64,000 bases of DNA from positions 1 to 64,000 of the forward strand of contig NZ_ATWN01000007.1 of assembly GCF_000421265.1 (NCBI RefSeq), written 5' to 3'. The notes under the pieces were generated by a model. The model made no database searches. It was not told the origin of the DNA and saw only the letters and a program-made list of their open reading frames with translations. Source of the stretch: Thalassospira lucentensis MCCC 1A00383 = DSM 14000 (lineage in GTDB: Bacteria > Pseudomonadota > Alphaproteobacteria > Rhodospirillales > Thalassospiraceae). This document shows, piece by piece, positions 45,550 through 54,666 of this stretch. How positions within the stretch are numbered: position 1 is the stretch's first letter; each line of letters starts with the position of its first letter. Position numbers and translations under genes: made by a program.

Positions 45550-46851
45550 ATGGATGTACTTCAAATTGGCCTGATCCTGATGGGGCTGTTGTTCCTGTTT
45601 CTGGGGGCCGGGCTTTGGGTGGCATTGTCGCTGTTTGCGATTGGTGTGTTTGCGCTGGACTTCTTTACCAGTGCACAAACCGGCCCGATCATCGCGACAA
45701 CCGCGTGGTCCAGTCTTGCGACGTGGTCGTTGGCACCATTGCCGTTGTTTATCTGGATGGGCGAAATCCTGTTTCGGTCGCGGCTTTCCGAGGACATGTT
45801 TACAGGGTTGGCCCCGTGGTTGAACAAGCTTCCCGGGCGGCTGTTGCATGTCAATATTCTGGGGTGCGGTATCTTTGCCGCCGTGTCCGGGTCATCGGCG
45901 GCGACGGCTGCCACCATTGGCCGGATGTCGATCCCGGAATTGCGCAAACAGGGGTATCCCGACAAACTGATCCTTGGCACGCTTGCCGGGTCGGGCACGC
46001 TTGGCCTTTTGATCCCGCCATCGATCATTTTGATTGTTTATGGTGTGTCGGCGGAACTTTCGATTGCGCGCCTGTTTATTGCCGGTGTTTTGCCCGGTGC
46101 GATGCTTATTGTCCTGTTCATGAGCTTTGTCGGCATTTGGGCAACGGTCAATAAGGACAAGATGCCCGCAGCGGAACCGAGCATTCCGTTTGCTGATAAA
46201 ATCCGTGCATCGGGGCGGTTGATCCCGGTGATCACCCTGATTGCCGCGGTGATTGGATCGATTTACGGCGGGATTGCCACCCCGACCGAGGCGGCGGCAT
46301 TTGGTGTTGTCGGTGCGTTGATCCTTTCGGGGATTAGCGGGTCGTTAAGCCGTGAAAGCCTGATGGACGGGATTATGGGGGCCACGCGCACATCGTGCAT
46401 GATCTGCTTTATCCTTGCCGGTGCGGCGGTTTTGACCGTGGCGATGGGCTTTACCGGTATTCCGCGTGAGCTTGCGGCATGGATCGCGCAGATGGATTTG
46501 TCGCCCTATGCGTTGCTGGCCGCACTGACCGTGTTCTTTATCGTGCTGGGCTGCTTCCTTGACGGGATTTCGGTGGTGGTTTTGACCACATCGGTGATCC
46601 TGCCGATGGTGCAGGCCGCAGGGATCGATCTTTTGTGGTTTGGCATCTATGTGGTGCTGGTGGTTGAAATGTCGCAGATCACCCCGCCGGTTGGTTTCAA
46701 CCTTTTTGTTTTGCAGGGGCTGACAGGCAAGAACCTGTTTGCCATTGCGCTGGCTGCTTTGCCGTTTTTCTTCCTGCTGTTGTTTGCTGTGGTGCTGATT
46801 ACCGTTTTCCCGGAAATCGCCACATGGTTGCCACAGCAAATGAACGGCTGA
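45550..46851 (+). CDS. dctM: TRAP transporter large permease DctM
   Basis: Large channel-forming subunit of the TRAP transporter, 433 residues and about twelve transmembrane helices. Landmarks are VSGSSAATAATIGRMSIPEL near residue 115, GTLAGSGTLGLLIPPSIILIVYG, YGGIATPTEAAAFGVVGAL and the C-terminal EMSQITPPVGFNLFVLQG, all characteristic of DctM/SiaQM large subunits. It couples sodium or proton flow to uptake of the ligand presented by DctP. The ATG lies 9 bp after dctQ. The oxoprolinase-like gene follows after 65 bp. Confidence 0.95.
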   Translation: MDVLQIGLILMGLLFLFLGAGLWVALSLFAIGVFALDFFTSAQTGPIIATTAWSSLATWSLAPLPLFIWMGEILFRSRLSEDMFTGLAPWLNKLPGRLLHVNILGCGIFAAVSGSSAATAATIGRMSIPELRKQGYPDKLILGTLAGSGTLGLLIPPSIILIVYGVSAELSIARLFIAGVLPGAMLIVLFMSFVGIWATVNKDKMPAAEPSIPFADKIRASGRLIPVITLIAAVIGSIYGGIATPTEAAAFGVVGALILSGISGSLSRESLMDGIMGATRTSCMICFILAGAAVLTVAMGFTGIPRELAAWIAQMDLSPYALLAALTVFFIVLGCFLDGISVVVLTTSVILPMVQAAGIDLLWFGIYVVLVVEMSQITPPVGFNLFVLQGLTGKNLFAIALAALPFFFLLLFAVVLITVFPEIATWLPQQMNG

Positions 46852-46916
46852 CCGGTTTGAATATCTGATCTTTCGTATCGAATTTTTTGACTACAGATGC
46901 CCAAGGAGACAGCATC

Positions 46917-49900
46917 ATGGCTTCTCACGCCCAAAACGCCCCCGTTTCGCAGACCACCGGACAGCCAAAATGGCAGTTCTGGATTGATCGCGGCGGTACC
47001 TTTACCGATATCGTTGCCCGCAAACCGGACGGGTCGCTTGTCACGCACAAGTTGCTGTCGGAAAACCCGGAACGCTATGCCGATGCCGCCATTCAGGGCA
47101 TTCGTGAATTGCTTGATGTTCCGGCCGGTGAAAAAATCCCGGGTGAGAAAATCGAAGCGGTTAAAATGGGCACCACTGTTGCCACCAATGCGTTGCTTGA
47201 ACGCAAAGGCGACCGCACCGCACTGGTGACGACCAAGGGGTTCCGCGATTCATTGCGTCTGGCCTATCAGAACCGCCCGCGCCTGTTTGATCGCAACATC
47301 AAGCTGCCGGAAATGCTCTATGAAAGCGTGATTGAGGCCGATGGCCGCTTTGACGCGCAGGGTGAAGAACTTACCGCACTTGATCGCGATGCCCTGCGTA
47401 CCGAGTTGCAGGCTGTTTACGATGACGGCATTCGCGCCTGTGCCATCGTGTTTATGCATGGGTACCGTTATACCGCGCATGAAAATGCGGCGGCCGAGAT
47501 TGCACGCGATATCGGGTTTACTCAGGTATCGGTCAGCCATCAGGTCAGCCCGTTGATGAAACTGGTGTCGCGCGGCGATACCACGGTTGTTGATGCGTAT
47601 CTGTCGCCGATCCTGCGCCGCTATGTTGATCAGGTCGCAAGCGAGCTTGGCGGTGTGAAACTGATGTTCATGCAGTCGAATGGCGGGTTGACGGATGCCG
47701 CGAAGTTTCAGGGCAAGGACGCCATTTTGTCGGGCCCGGCGGGCGGTGTTGTCGGCATGGTGCGGACGGCCGAAATGGATGGTTTCAAGCAGGTCATCGG
47801 GTTTGACATGGGTGGGACGTCCACCGATGTTTCGCACTATGACGGCGAATATGAACGCGATTTTGAAACGCAGGTTGCCGGGGTGCGCATGCGCGCGCCG
47901 ATGATGAAAATCCATACGGTTGCCGCCGGTGGCGGGTCGATCCTGCATTTTGATGGCGCGCGTTTCCGCGTTGGTCCCGACAGTGCCGGGGCAAATCCGG
48001 GACCAGCGGCCTATCGCCGCGGTGGGCCACTTGCGGTGACCGACATCAACGTCATGCTGGGCAAGGTTCAGCCGGAATTCTTCCCCAATGTGTTTGGCCC
48101 CGAGGGCAATGAGCCGCTTGACGCCGATGCGGTGCGCGCCGGGTTTGAGGCCATGGCCGCCAAGATCAAGGACAGCACCGGACAGGTTCGTACCCCCGAA
48201 GATGTCGCCGAAGGGTTCCTTCGCATTGCGGTGGAAAACATGGCCAATGCGATCAAGCAAATTTCGGTTCAGCGCGGCTATGACGTCACGGATTACATCC
48301 TGCAGTGCTTTGGCGGGGCCGGGGGACAGCATGCCTGTCAGGTGGCCGATACACTTGGCATGACCAAGGTGTTTGTCCATCCGTTTGCCGGTGTTTTGTC
48401 AGCCTATGGCATGGGGCTTGCCGACATTCGGGCGATGCGCGAACAGGCGGTTGAGGCCAAGCTTGAAAGTGGTGCATTGGCCGGTCTTGATCAGCAGCTT
48501 GATGTGTTGGCCGCAGACGCACGCGGCGAATTGCACGAACAGGGCATTACGGATGCCAAGATCAAGATGCTCAAACGGTTGCATCTGCGTTATGACGGTA
48601 CGGATACGCCGCTTATCGTTGATTTTGGCGATGTTGATGCGATCAAAGGTCAGTTCGAAGAACAGCACAAACAGCGTTACGGCTTTGTCATGAGTGAAAA
48701 ACCGCTGGTGGTTGAGGCGGTTGCGGTTGAGGCAGTTGGCGAAACCCAGAGCCTGCCTGACGCCGAAGCCAAGGCAGACAACACCGATGGTGTCGCCCCG
48801 GATGCGTTGGCGACCCGTGCGGTGGTGTTTGATGGCACATCGGAAGACACGCCGTTCTATAAACGCGAAGACATGAAACCGGGGGCGACCGTGCGTGGCC
48901 CCGCCGTGATTGTCGAGCCGGTTGGCACCACCGTGATTGATCCGGGCTGGGAAGCCAAGGTCAATGCGCGCGATCATTTGGTTCTGACCCGTGTTGTGGC
49001 GATGAAACGGTCCGAGGCGATTGGCACACAGGCCGATCCAGTGATGCTTGAGGTGTTCAATAATCTGTTCATGAACATTGCCGAGCAGATGGGCGTGACC
49101 CTGGCCAACACGTCATACTCGGTCAACATCAAGGAACGTCTTGATTTCTCCTGTGCGCTGTTTGATCAGGAAGGCCTTCTGATTGCCAATGCGCCGCATA
49201 TGCCGGTCCATCTGGGATCGATGGGGGAATCGGTTCAGGCGGTCATGCGCAATAATGTCGGCAGCATGAAGGCTGGCGATGTTTATATGCTCAATGATCC
49301 GTATAACGGCGGCACGCATTTGCCCGACATCACCCTGATCACCCCGGTGTTTGGCGATGATGGCAAGGATATCCTGTTCTATGTCGCGTCACGTGGGCAC
49401 CATGCCGATGTTGGCGGGATCACGCCGGGCTCGATGGCGCCAAATTCCCGCATTCTTGAAGAAGAAGGTGTCTTGATTGACAACTTCAAACTGGTTGATC
49501 AGGGCAAGTTTGATGAACCGGGCCTGACGGGCTTGCTTGAGGGGGCGAAATATCCGGCACGTAACCCCTATCAAAATATTGCCGATTTGCGCGCGCAGAT
49601 TGCGGCCAATGAAAAGGGTGTGCAGGAACTGCGCAAGATGGTTGATCACTTTGGCCTTGAAGTTGTGCATGCCTATATGGGCCATGTGCAGGACAACGCC
49701 GAAGAAAGCGTACGGCGCGTGATAGATAATCTTGAAGGTGGCGAGTTCTCCTATGAAATGGATAATGGCGCGGTCGTAAAGGCCAAGGTCACCATCCATA
49801 AGGAAACCCGATCCGCCACGGTTGATTTCACCGGCACATCCGATCAGCTTGATAACAACTTCAATGCGCCGTCGGCGGTGACCCGGGCAGCGGTCCTTTA

Positions 49901-50561
49901 TGTCTTCCGGACATTGGTTGATGATGACATTCCGCTCAATGCCGGGTGTCTGAAACCGGTCGATCTGATCGTGCCCGAAGGATCAATGCTAAACCCGGTT
50001 TACCCGGCCGCCGTCGTTGCCGGGAACGTGGAAACATCCCAGCATGTGACTGATACGCTCTATGCCGCCCTTGGCGTGATGTCGGGCGCGCAAGGGACCA
50101 TGAACAACTTCACCTGGGGCAATGATACCCATCAGTATTATGAAACCATCTGTGGTGGTTCGGGTGCTGGTCCCGGTTTTGATGGCACCAGTGGGGTTCA
50201 CACCCATATGACCAACTCGCGCCTGACAGATCCAGAAGTACTTGAATGGCGTTTCCCGGTGATGCTGGAAAGCTTTGAAATCCGGCAAAATTCCGGTGGG
50301 AATGGTGAGTTCAAGGGCGGCAATGGCACAACGCGCCGGGTCCGTTTCCTTGAAGACATGACCGCATCGATCCTGTCAAACCACCGTCGCGTTCCCAATC
50401 AGGCGGTCGCAGGCGGGGAGCCGGGAAAACTTGGCCGCAATGCGATTGAACGCGTTGATGGCACGGTTGAGGAGCTTAAAGGAACCGACGGGGCGCAAAT
50501 GCATCCCGGTGATGTCTTTATCATCGAAACCCCGGGGGGCGGGGGCTACGGCAAGGCTTGA
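46917..50561 (+). CDS. fused hydantoinase A/B, 5-oxoprolinase-type ATP-dependent hydrolase
   Basis: A 1214-residue protein joining HyuA (about 1-700) and HyuB (about 710-1214) domains, the layout of eukaryotic and some bacterial 5-oxoprolinases. The N-terminal ATPase signature is [19 protein letters not shown]; others are [33 protein letters not shown] and, in the HyuB part, [22 protein letters not shown] and [18 protein letters not shown]. Such enzymes open 5-oxo-L-proline or hydantoin-like rings using ATP. The ATG has AAGGAG 8 bases upstream. Placement straight after a TRAP transporter suggests the pair imports and degrades a cyclic amide. Exact substrate unproven. Confidence 0.9.
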   Translation: MASHAQNAPVSQTTGQPKWQFWIDRGGTFTDIVARKPDGSLVTHKLLSENPERYADAAIQGIRELLDVPAGEKIPGEKIEAVKMGTTVATNALLERKGDRTALVTTKGFRDSLRLAYQNRPRLFDRNIKLPEMLYESVIEADGRFDAQGEELTALDRDALRTELQAVYDDGIRACAIVFMHGYRYTAHENAAAEIARDIGFTQVSVSHQVSPLMKLVSRGDTTVVDAYLSPILRRYVDQVASELGGVKLMFMQSNGGLTDAAKFQGKDAILSGPAGGVVGMVRTAEMDGFKQVIGFDMGGTSTDVSHYDGEYERDFETQVAGVRMRAPMMKIHTVAAGGGSILHFDGARFRVGPDSAGANPGPAAYRRGGPLAVTDINVMLGKVQPEFFPNVFGPEGNEPLDADAVRAGFEAMAAKIKDSTGQVRTPEDVAEGFLRIAVENMANAIKQISVQRGYDVTDYILQCFGGAGGQHACQVADTLGMTKVFVHPFAGVLSAYGMGLADIRAMREQAVEAKLESGALAGLDQQLDVLAADARGELHEQGITDAKIKMLKRLHLRYDGTDTPLIVDFGDVDAIKGQFEEQHKQRYGFVMSEKPLVVEAVAVEAVGETQSLPDAEAKADNTDGVAPDALATRAVVFDGTSEDTPFYKREDMKPGATVRGPAVIVEPVGTTVIDPGWEAKVNARDHLVLTRVVAMKRSEAIGTQADPVMLEVFNNLFMNIAEQMGVTLANTSYSVNIKERLDFSCALFDQEGLLIANAPHMPVHLGSMGESVQAVMRNNVGSMKAGDVYMLNDPYNGGTHLPDITLITPVFGDDGKDILFYVASRGHHADVGGITPGSMAPNSRILEEEGVLIDNFKLVDQGKFDEPGLTGLLEGAKYPARNPYQNIADLRAQIAANEKGVQELRKMVDHFGLEVVHAYMGHVQDNAEESVRRVIDNLEGGEFSYEMDNGAVVKAKVTIHKETRSATVDFTGTSDQLDNNFNAPSAVTRAAVLYVFRTLVDDDIPLNAGCLKPVDLIVPEGSMLNPVYPAAVVAGNVETSQHVTDTLYAALGVMSGAQGTMNNFTWGNDTHQYYETICGGSGAGPGFDGTSGVHTHMTNSRLTDPEVLEWRFPVMLESFEIRQNSGGNGEFKGGNGTTRRVRFLEDMTASILSNHRRVPNQAVAGGEPGKLGRNAIERVDGTVEELKGTDGAQMHPGDVFIIETPGGGGYGKA

Positions 50562-50613
50562 TCGTAGCACCTGTCACTTAAGATCAGTTGGGAATAGAGC
50601 CCACCAAAACATG

Positions 50614-50642
50614 GGTCGCCGGGAAACCGGCGGCCTTTTTTT
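50614..50642 (+). terminator. terminator of the TRAP-oxoprolinase operon
   Basis: Stem 50614-50622 with 50627-50635 (GGTCGCCGG against CCGGCGGCC, one G-U), GAAA tetraloop and T7, about 50 bp after the stop codon. Confidence 0.88.
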
Positions 50643-50687
50643 GTGTCTGATGTCATGGATGTCATGGCAGTGTCATTGTTGGTGAAA

Positions 50688-50727
50688 TTGACAACACTTC
50701 GTTTGTGTTGGTATAAATACCAACATG
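50688..50727 (+). promoter_or_regulatory. leaderless promoter and palindromic operator of the toxin-antitoxin pair
   Basis: TTGACA (50688-50693) and TATAAA (50712-50717) with an 18-bp spacer predict a start at about 50724-50725, which is the A of the toxin ATG (50725), so the mRNA would be leaderless; no Shine-Dalgarno is present. The palindrome TGTTGGTATAAATACCAACA (50706-50725) covers the -10 box and the start point, a typical place for autorepression by the antitoxin. Confidence 0.65.
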
Positions 50728-51009
50728 AAAGCCAATTTGCTTATGCGTGAGCGTCATCAGCTTGCGCCAGATGCTTTTGTTGAAATGCGCATTTGGCGGG
50801 TGCCGCAATCGGTGCGTGGTTCTGCGCATATGTTCAAATATGCGCTGGCTTATGTCGTCGCCGGGGAATGTGTCCTTCGCTATGACAACGAAGCTGGCAA
50901 GGGTGACCACAGGCATATTGGCGATGTTGAAATATCCTATGACTTTTCGACACCGGCGCAATTGCTGCGTGATTTCTGGGCCGATGTCGATGGATGGAGG
51001 CGGATATGA
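50725..51009 (+). CDS. TumE-family toxin (DUF6516)
   Basis: A 94-residue protein matching the TumE toxin family of type II-like toxin-antitoxin modules: MRERHQLAPDAFVEMRIWRVPQ near the start, HMFKYALAYVVAGECVLRYDNEAGKGDHRH in the middle, where YDNExGKGDHRH is the strongest family mark, and QLLRDFWADVDGW at the end. The biochemical target is not settled. The ATG coincides with the predicted transcription start. Its stop TGA overlaps the ATG of the antitoxin gene by 4 bp, so the two are coupled. Confidence 0.82.
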   Translation: MKANLLMRERHQLAPDAFVEMRIWRVPQSVRGSAHMFKYALAYVVAGECVLRYDNEAGKGDHRHIGDVEISYDFSTPAQLLRDFWADVDGWRRI

Positions 51010-51368
51010 CCACCGATAACACTTCCAATACGGTAACTCTTTCGGTTGCGTCGCGCGATGATGTGACCAAGCGTGCGCTTGCTGCCTTTGACGGCACGGC
51101 GCAGGGGGCGCATATCTCGTTCGCATCGGTTGAGTTGCTGTGGCAAACCATGACGCCCAAACGATGGGACTTACTCAAAGTCATGACCGGACAGGGGGCG
51201 ATGAGCATGCGTGAAGCTGCCAGGCGGGTTGGTCGGGATGTCAAAACGGTTCATGGGGATGTTCATGCCTTGCTGAACGCTGGCGTTCTTGACCGGGAGG
51301 AAAATGGCCAGATAACGTTTCCTTTTGATGCCGTGCATGTCGATTTTACGCTGACGACGGCAGCGTAA
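51006..51368 (+). CDS. TumA-type antitoxin, winged-helix DNA-binding protein
   Basis: About 120 residues from ATG 51006, with GGAGG (50996-51000) inside the toxin gene as ribosome site. The C-terminal half is a winged helix of the HVO_A0114/MarR-like type: LLKVMTGQGAMSMREAARRVGRDVKTVHGDVHALLNAGVLDREENGQI. As antitoxin it should neutralise the upstream protein and repress the operon through the palindrome at 50706-50725. The order toxin-then-antitoxin is the reverse of the classical one but usual for this family. Confidence 0.8.
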   Translation: MTTDNTSNTVTLSVASRDDVTKRALAAFDGTAQGAHISFASVELLWQTMTPKRWDLLKVMTGQGAMSMREAARRVGRDVKTVHGDVHALLNAGVLDREENGQITFPFDAVHVDFTLTTAA

Positions 51369-51439
51369 ATCTGAAAATCTGGAAATCGGGCCCGCTGCGA
51401 TCACGCCATATCGCACCAATTTGACAGGATGAGAGCACC

Positions 51440-53116
51440 GTGAAATTTTTCATATTGAACCAGCGCTATTTCGTGATCGCCAGTGTTGCGCTTTTGACAG
51501 CCGTTTTTGTGATCTGTGCTGGCGTGGTCAACAGTTGGTTCTGGGTGCCTGCCGTTATCTTTGGCGCCCTGTTGCTGGTCGGGTTTCATGACTTGCGCCA
51601 GAACAAGCATTCGATCCTGCGCAACTATCCCATAAGCGCGCATATCCGCTTTATCCTTGAAAGCTTCCGCCCGGAAATTCGTCAGTACCTGCTGGAAAGC
51701 GATCAGGATCAAATCCCGTTCAGCCGTCAGTCGCGCGGGCTTGTCTATCAGCGTGCCAAGGGGGCCGAGGACAAACGCCCGTTTGGCACCATCGAGGATG
51801 TTTATAAATCGGGCTATGCTTGGCTGACCCATTCGGTTGCGCCGACCACCATTCCCGACAGCGATTTTCGCGTTCGGGTCGGAGGCCCCAATTGCAAGCA
51901 ACCCTATCAGGCAAGCATTTATAACATCTCGGCGATGAGTTTCGGCTCCCTGTCAGGCAATGCGATTTTGGCACTGAACAAGGGTGCCAAGAAGGGCGGC
52001 TTTGCGCATGATACCGGGGAAGGCAGCGTTTCACGCTATCACCGCGAAGGCGGTGGTGATCTGATCTATCAGGTGGCATCCGGGTATTTTGGGTGCCGTA
52101 ATGACGATGGCAGTTTTTCCGAAGAAAAGTTTGCTGAAACAGCCGCTGACCCGCAGGTCAAAATGATCGAGGTGAAACTCAGCCAAGGGGCCAAACCCGG
52201 GCACGGCGGGATGTTGCCAGCGGCGAAGATCACCAAGGAAATTTCCGATGCGCGCGGCATTCCCATGGGCATTGATTGCATTTCACCCGCCGCGCACAGC
52301 ACATTTTCAACCCCGATTGGCCTGATGGAATTCATCGGCCGGTTGCGCGATCTTTCGGGTGGCAAACCGGTCGGGTTCAAGCTGTGCATCGGGCATCGCC
52401 GTGAATTTATGAGCATCCTTAAAGCGATGCTTAAAACCGGCATCGTGCCTGATTTTATCGTGGTCGATGGCAAGGAAGGCGGCACCGGGGCAGCCCCGGT
52501 TGAGTTTGTCAATCACGTCGGCATGCCGATGCATGAGGGGCTTACCTTTGTGCATAATGCGCTGCGCGGGGCGGGGCTTCGTGAACAGGTGAAAGTGGGG
52601 GCGGCGGGCAAGATCGTGTCGGCCTTTGACATTGCGCGTACCCTTGCCCTTGGCGCGGACTGGTGTAATGCGGCGCGCGGTTTCATGTTTGCGCTGGGCT
52701 GTATTCAGGCCCAGTCATGCCATACCAACTGCTGCCCGGTCGGGATTGCAACGCAGGATAAAATCCGTCAGCGTGCGCTTGACCCGGGTGATAAAAGTGA
52801 ACGTGTGGCGCGGTTCCATAAAAATACCATGCATGCCCTTGCTGAAATTACCGGGGCGGCGGGCCTTCATGATCCGCGCAATTTCATGCCCTATCACTTC
52901 ATGGTCCGGCAAAAGGACAATGAGTTTGTTGATGGCAATGAAGCCTATCCCTATCTGCCCGAAGGCTTCCTTGTTGCCGATACGGAAATCGAGGAACTCC
53001 ATGACTGGCATTCGCGCTGGGATCGTGCGTCACCTGAAACCTTCGCGCCCAAGGAAATTCCGTTTGGGCCGTATAAACGGCACAAGGATGACACGACCGA
53101 GAAAGCGGCTCAATAA
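51440..53116 (+). CDS. FMN-binding glutamate synthase family protein (membrane-anchored)
   Basis: 558 residues with two N-terminal helices (ASVALLTAVFVICAGVV and FWVPAVIFGALLLVGF) followed by the FMN-binding TIM barrel of glutamate synthase large subunits (ISAMSFGSLSGNAILALNKGAKKGGFAHDTGEG, MIEVKLSQGAKPGHGGMLPAAKIT, VDGKEGGTGAAPVEF). The cysteine cluster CIQAQSCHTNCCPVG resembles the 3Fe-4S site of GltB. There is no amidotransferase or GXGXG domain, so it is not a full glutamate synthase; related stand-alone proteins are of unknown role. Starts with GTG. Only 12 bp separate it from the VOC gene. Confidence 0.88.
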   Translation: MKFFILNQRYFVIASVALLTAVFVICAGVVNSWFWVPAVIFGALLLVGFHDLRQNKHSILRNYPISAHIRFILESFRPEIRQYLLESDQDQIPFSRQSRGLVYQRAKGAEDKRPFGTIEDVYKSGYAWLTHSVAPTTIPDSDFRVRVGGPNCKQPYQASIYNISAMSFGSLSGNAILALNKGAKKGGFAHDTGEGSVSRYHREGGGDLIYQVASGYFGCRNDDGSFSEEKFAETAADPQVKMIEVKLSQGAKPGHGGMLPAAKITKEISDARGIPMGIDCISPAAHSTFSTPIGLMEFIGRLRDLSGGKPVGFKLCIGHRREFMSILKAMLKTGIVPDFIVVDGKEGGTGAAPVEFVNHVGMPMHEGLTFVHNALRGAGLREQVKVGAAGKIVSAFDIARTLALGADWCNAARGFMFALGCIQAQSCHTNCCPVGIATQDKIRQRALDPGDKSERVARFHKNTMHALAEITGAAGLHDPRNFMPYHFMVRQKDNEFVDGNEAYPYLPEGFLVADTEIEELHDWHSRWDRASPETFAPKEIPFGPYKRHKDDTTEKAAQ

Positions 53117-53128
53117 GGAGGATGCCCA

Positions 53129-53482
53129 ATGGCAGTAAAACGCATTGTGTCAAACTTCGCGGTTACGGATATCGCCAAGGCCAAAGCCTTTTATGAGGAT
53201 ATTCTGGGTCTTTCGACCGTCATGGATCACGGCTGGATCAGGACGTTTGCCGCCGCGGGTGAAACCATGACCACACAGGTCAATTTCGCCACCGAAGGCG
53301 GATCGGGCACCCCGGTTCCCGACATGTCGATTGAGGTCGATGATCTTGAAGAAACACTGGGTCGGATGACGGCTGCCGGTATCGAAATCGAATATGGCCC
53401 GGTCGATGAGCCATGGGGTGTCAGGCGGTTTTATGTCCGCGACCCGTTTGGCAAGTTGGTTAATATCCTTGAGCATAAATGA
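53129..53482 (+). CDS. VOC-superfamily (glyoxalase-like) protein
   Basis: A single VOC domain of 117 residues in the beta-alpha-beta-beta-beta pattern: RIVSNFAVTDIAKAKAFYEDILGL at the N-terminus and RRFYVRDPFGKLVNILEH at the end with the usual DPFGxxxNxxE motif supplying a metal-ligand Glu. It may be a metal-dependent lyase, dioxygenase or binding protein; the function cannot be named. AAGGAGG precedes the ATG, and the gene follows the glutamate-synthase-like gene by 12 bp, so they are surely one operon. Confidence 0.85.
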   Translation: MAVKRIVSNFAVTDIAKAKAFYEDILGLSTVMDHGWIRTFAAAGETMTTQVNFATEGGSGTPVPDMSIEVDDLEETLGRMTAAGIEIEYGPVDEPWGVRRFYVRDPFGKLVNILEHK

Positions 53483-53485
53483 TAA

Positions 53486-53516
53486 AAAGCCCGGTCTTGT
53501 GAGATGACCGGGCTTT
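53486..53516. terminator. bidirectional terminator
   Basis: 11-bp perfect stem AAAGCCCGGTC (53486-53496) with 53506-53516 and a 9-base loop, A-rich on one side and T-rich on the other, between the converging VOC and YjhX-type genes. Confidence 0.8.
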
Positions 53517-53520
53517 GTCA

Positions 53521-53778
53521 TTAGCGTTGGAACAATTCTGCGCGGACCGCAACCAGCCCTTCACGGGTTATGCGATATGGCGCGCCTCCGTGTGAACGGA
53601 TAAAGCGGCGTTTACGCAGTTTCTTGAAAACCTCGATCGTGCAGGCGGTCAGAAACCAGCCGTCGCGTGTGATGCAATCTGCTTCGAGGATATGGTTTTT
53701 GTCGTCCTTGATCACTTTGATCAGGCCGCCCTGTGCGAGTACATGAAGCACGCGCTGTTCATTTTTCGATATATTCAA
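53521..53778 (-). CDS. YjhX-family toxin
   Basis: 85-residue protein of the YjhX (UPF0386) family, matching over its length: MNISKNEQRVLHVLAQGGLI, then a variable middle with DCITRDGWFLTACTIEVFKKL and RRFIRSHGGAPYRITREGL. In E. coli the family member YjhX (TopAI) inhibits DNA topoisomerase I and is counteracted by the acetyltransferase-like YjhQ. A GNAT-family gene lies 227 bp upstream on the same strand here, which may or may not be the partner. Many relatives stand alone, so toxicity is not assured. Confidence 0.85.
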   Translation of the reverse strand: MNISKNEQRVLHVLAQGGLIKVIKDDKNHILEADCITRDGWFLTACTIEVFKKLRKRRFIRSHGGAPYRITREGLVAVRAELFQR

Positions 53779-54005
53779 TGGTCAGAGTCCGAAAACCAGT
53801 AAGAAAAGCGGTTTCCGATCGGGACAGGCACAACAGTACCGGTCACGCACCCCCCAATGAATGATTGGGCATGCGATCCGATCTGCTGATCAGCGGTCTG
53901 GATAAGGTTAGACTGTCAAACCGCGATCAGCGGCTGCGCCGGGACTCTGACATAAAAACTCCGATGAAGTATGTGGACGCAAATTGTCGGTTTGCGTGTC
54001 TATTG

Positions 54006-54482
54006 TCAAGCCGCGCGCTGCATTTCGACAGTTGGAATGTCACGGTCGGGGACCGGGCCGGTCACAAGGAAGCCGAATTTGCGGTAGAATGCCTTGGCGC
54101 GTTCGTTGTGCGCGACCACGGTCAAGCGCACATTGCTGCGCGCGCCATGTTCGGCCAGCGCATCAAGGGCGGCGATCATGAGCGCCTTGCCTGCACCACT
54201 GCCGTGTGATGCCGGATCAACCATGATCCAGTCGATTTCCGGGCTTTCGTGAATGGCGATCACGTAGCCAAGAAGATGTTCGTCCGCGGTGGCGACATAG
54301 ACAGAGTGATTTTCGCTGCCAAGCGCATATTGGAAAACATCGGTCGATTTGGCGACATAGGCGGCAACGGTTTTGGCCGCAGAATCCCCCATGCCTTCGA
54401 TGAAATAGGTTGAATCTGTCGCGCGCTTTGTCAGGTCGCGGATGAGAGAAAGATCGTTGGCAGTGCCTTTGCGGATCTGCAT
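54006..54482 (-). CDS. GNAT-family N-acetyltransferase
   Basis: 158 residues with the GNAT fold: MQIRKGTANDLSLIRDLTKRA at the N-terminus, IAIHESPEIDWIMVDPASHGSGAGKALMIAALDAL with the acetyl-CoA pyrophosphate loop (R/Q-x-x-G-x-G/A form, here HGSGAGKA), and RLTVVAHNERAKAFYRKFGF. The acceptor is unknown. It lies upstream of the YjhX-type gene on the same strand, recalling the YjhX-YjhQ pair of E. coli although the order and spacing differ. Ribosome site is weak. Confidence 0.88.
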   Translation of the reverse strand: MQIRKGTANDLSLIRDLTKRATDSTYFIEGMGDSAAKTVAAYVAKSTDVFQYALGSENHSVYVATADEHLLGYVIAIHESPEIDWIMVDPASHGSGAGKALMIAALDALAEHGARSNVRLTVVAHNERAKAFYRKFGFLVTGPVPDRDIPTVEMQRAA

Positions 54483-54666
54483 TTTTTATAAAAGCTCGTG
54501 CTCGTTATTTTGGTTGGGGTGTAAATGACCCAGCGTTCAGTGTCGCCTAAATTTCATACCATGTGGTTAATGTCCAGACTTCTGAACATCAGATTTCTGT
54601 GTTGTTTAGCGATGGATGCCGTGCATCTGGCACTGTGACCGGGCCCTTTGGCCCTATGAGGCGGTG

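Noticed and set aside
47250-48380. 376-codon open frame on the minus strand within the oxoprolinase gene
   Set aside because: It is antisense to strong HyuA motifs, its protein is rich in His/Arg and has no domain features, as expected of a shadow frame in GC-rich DNA.
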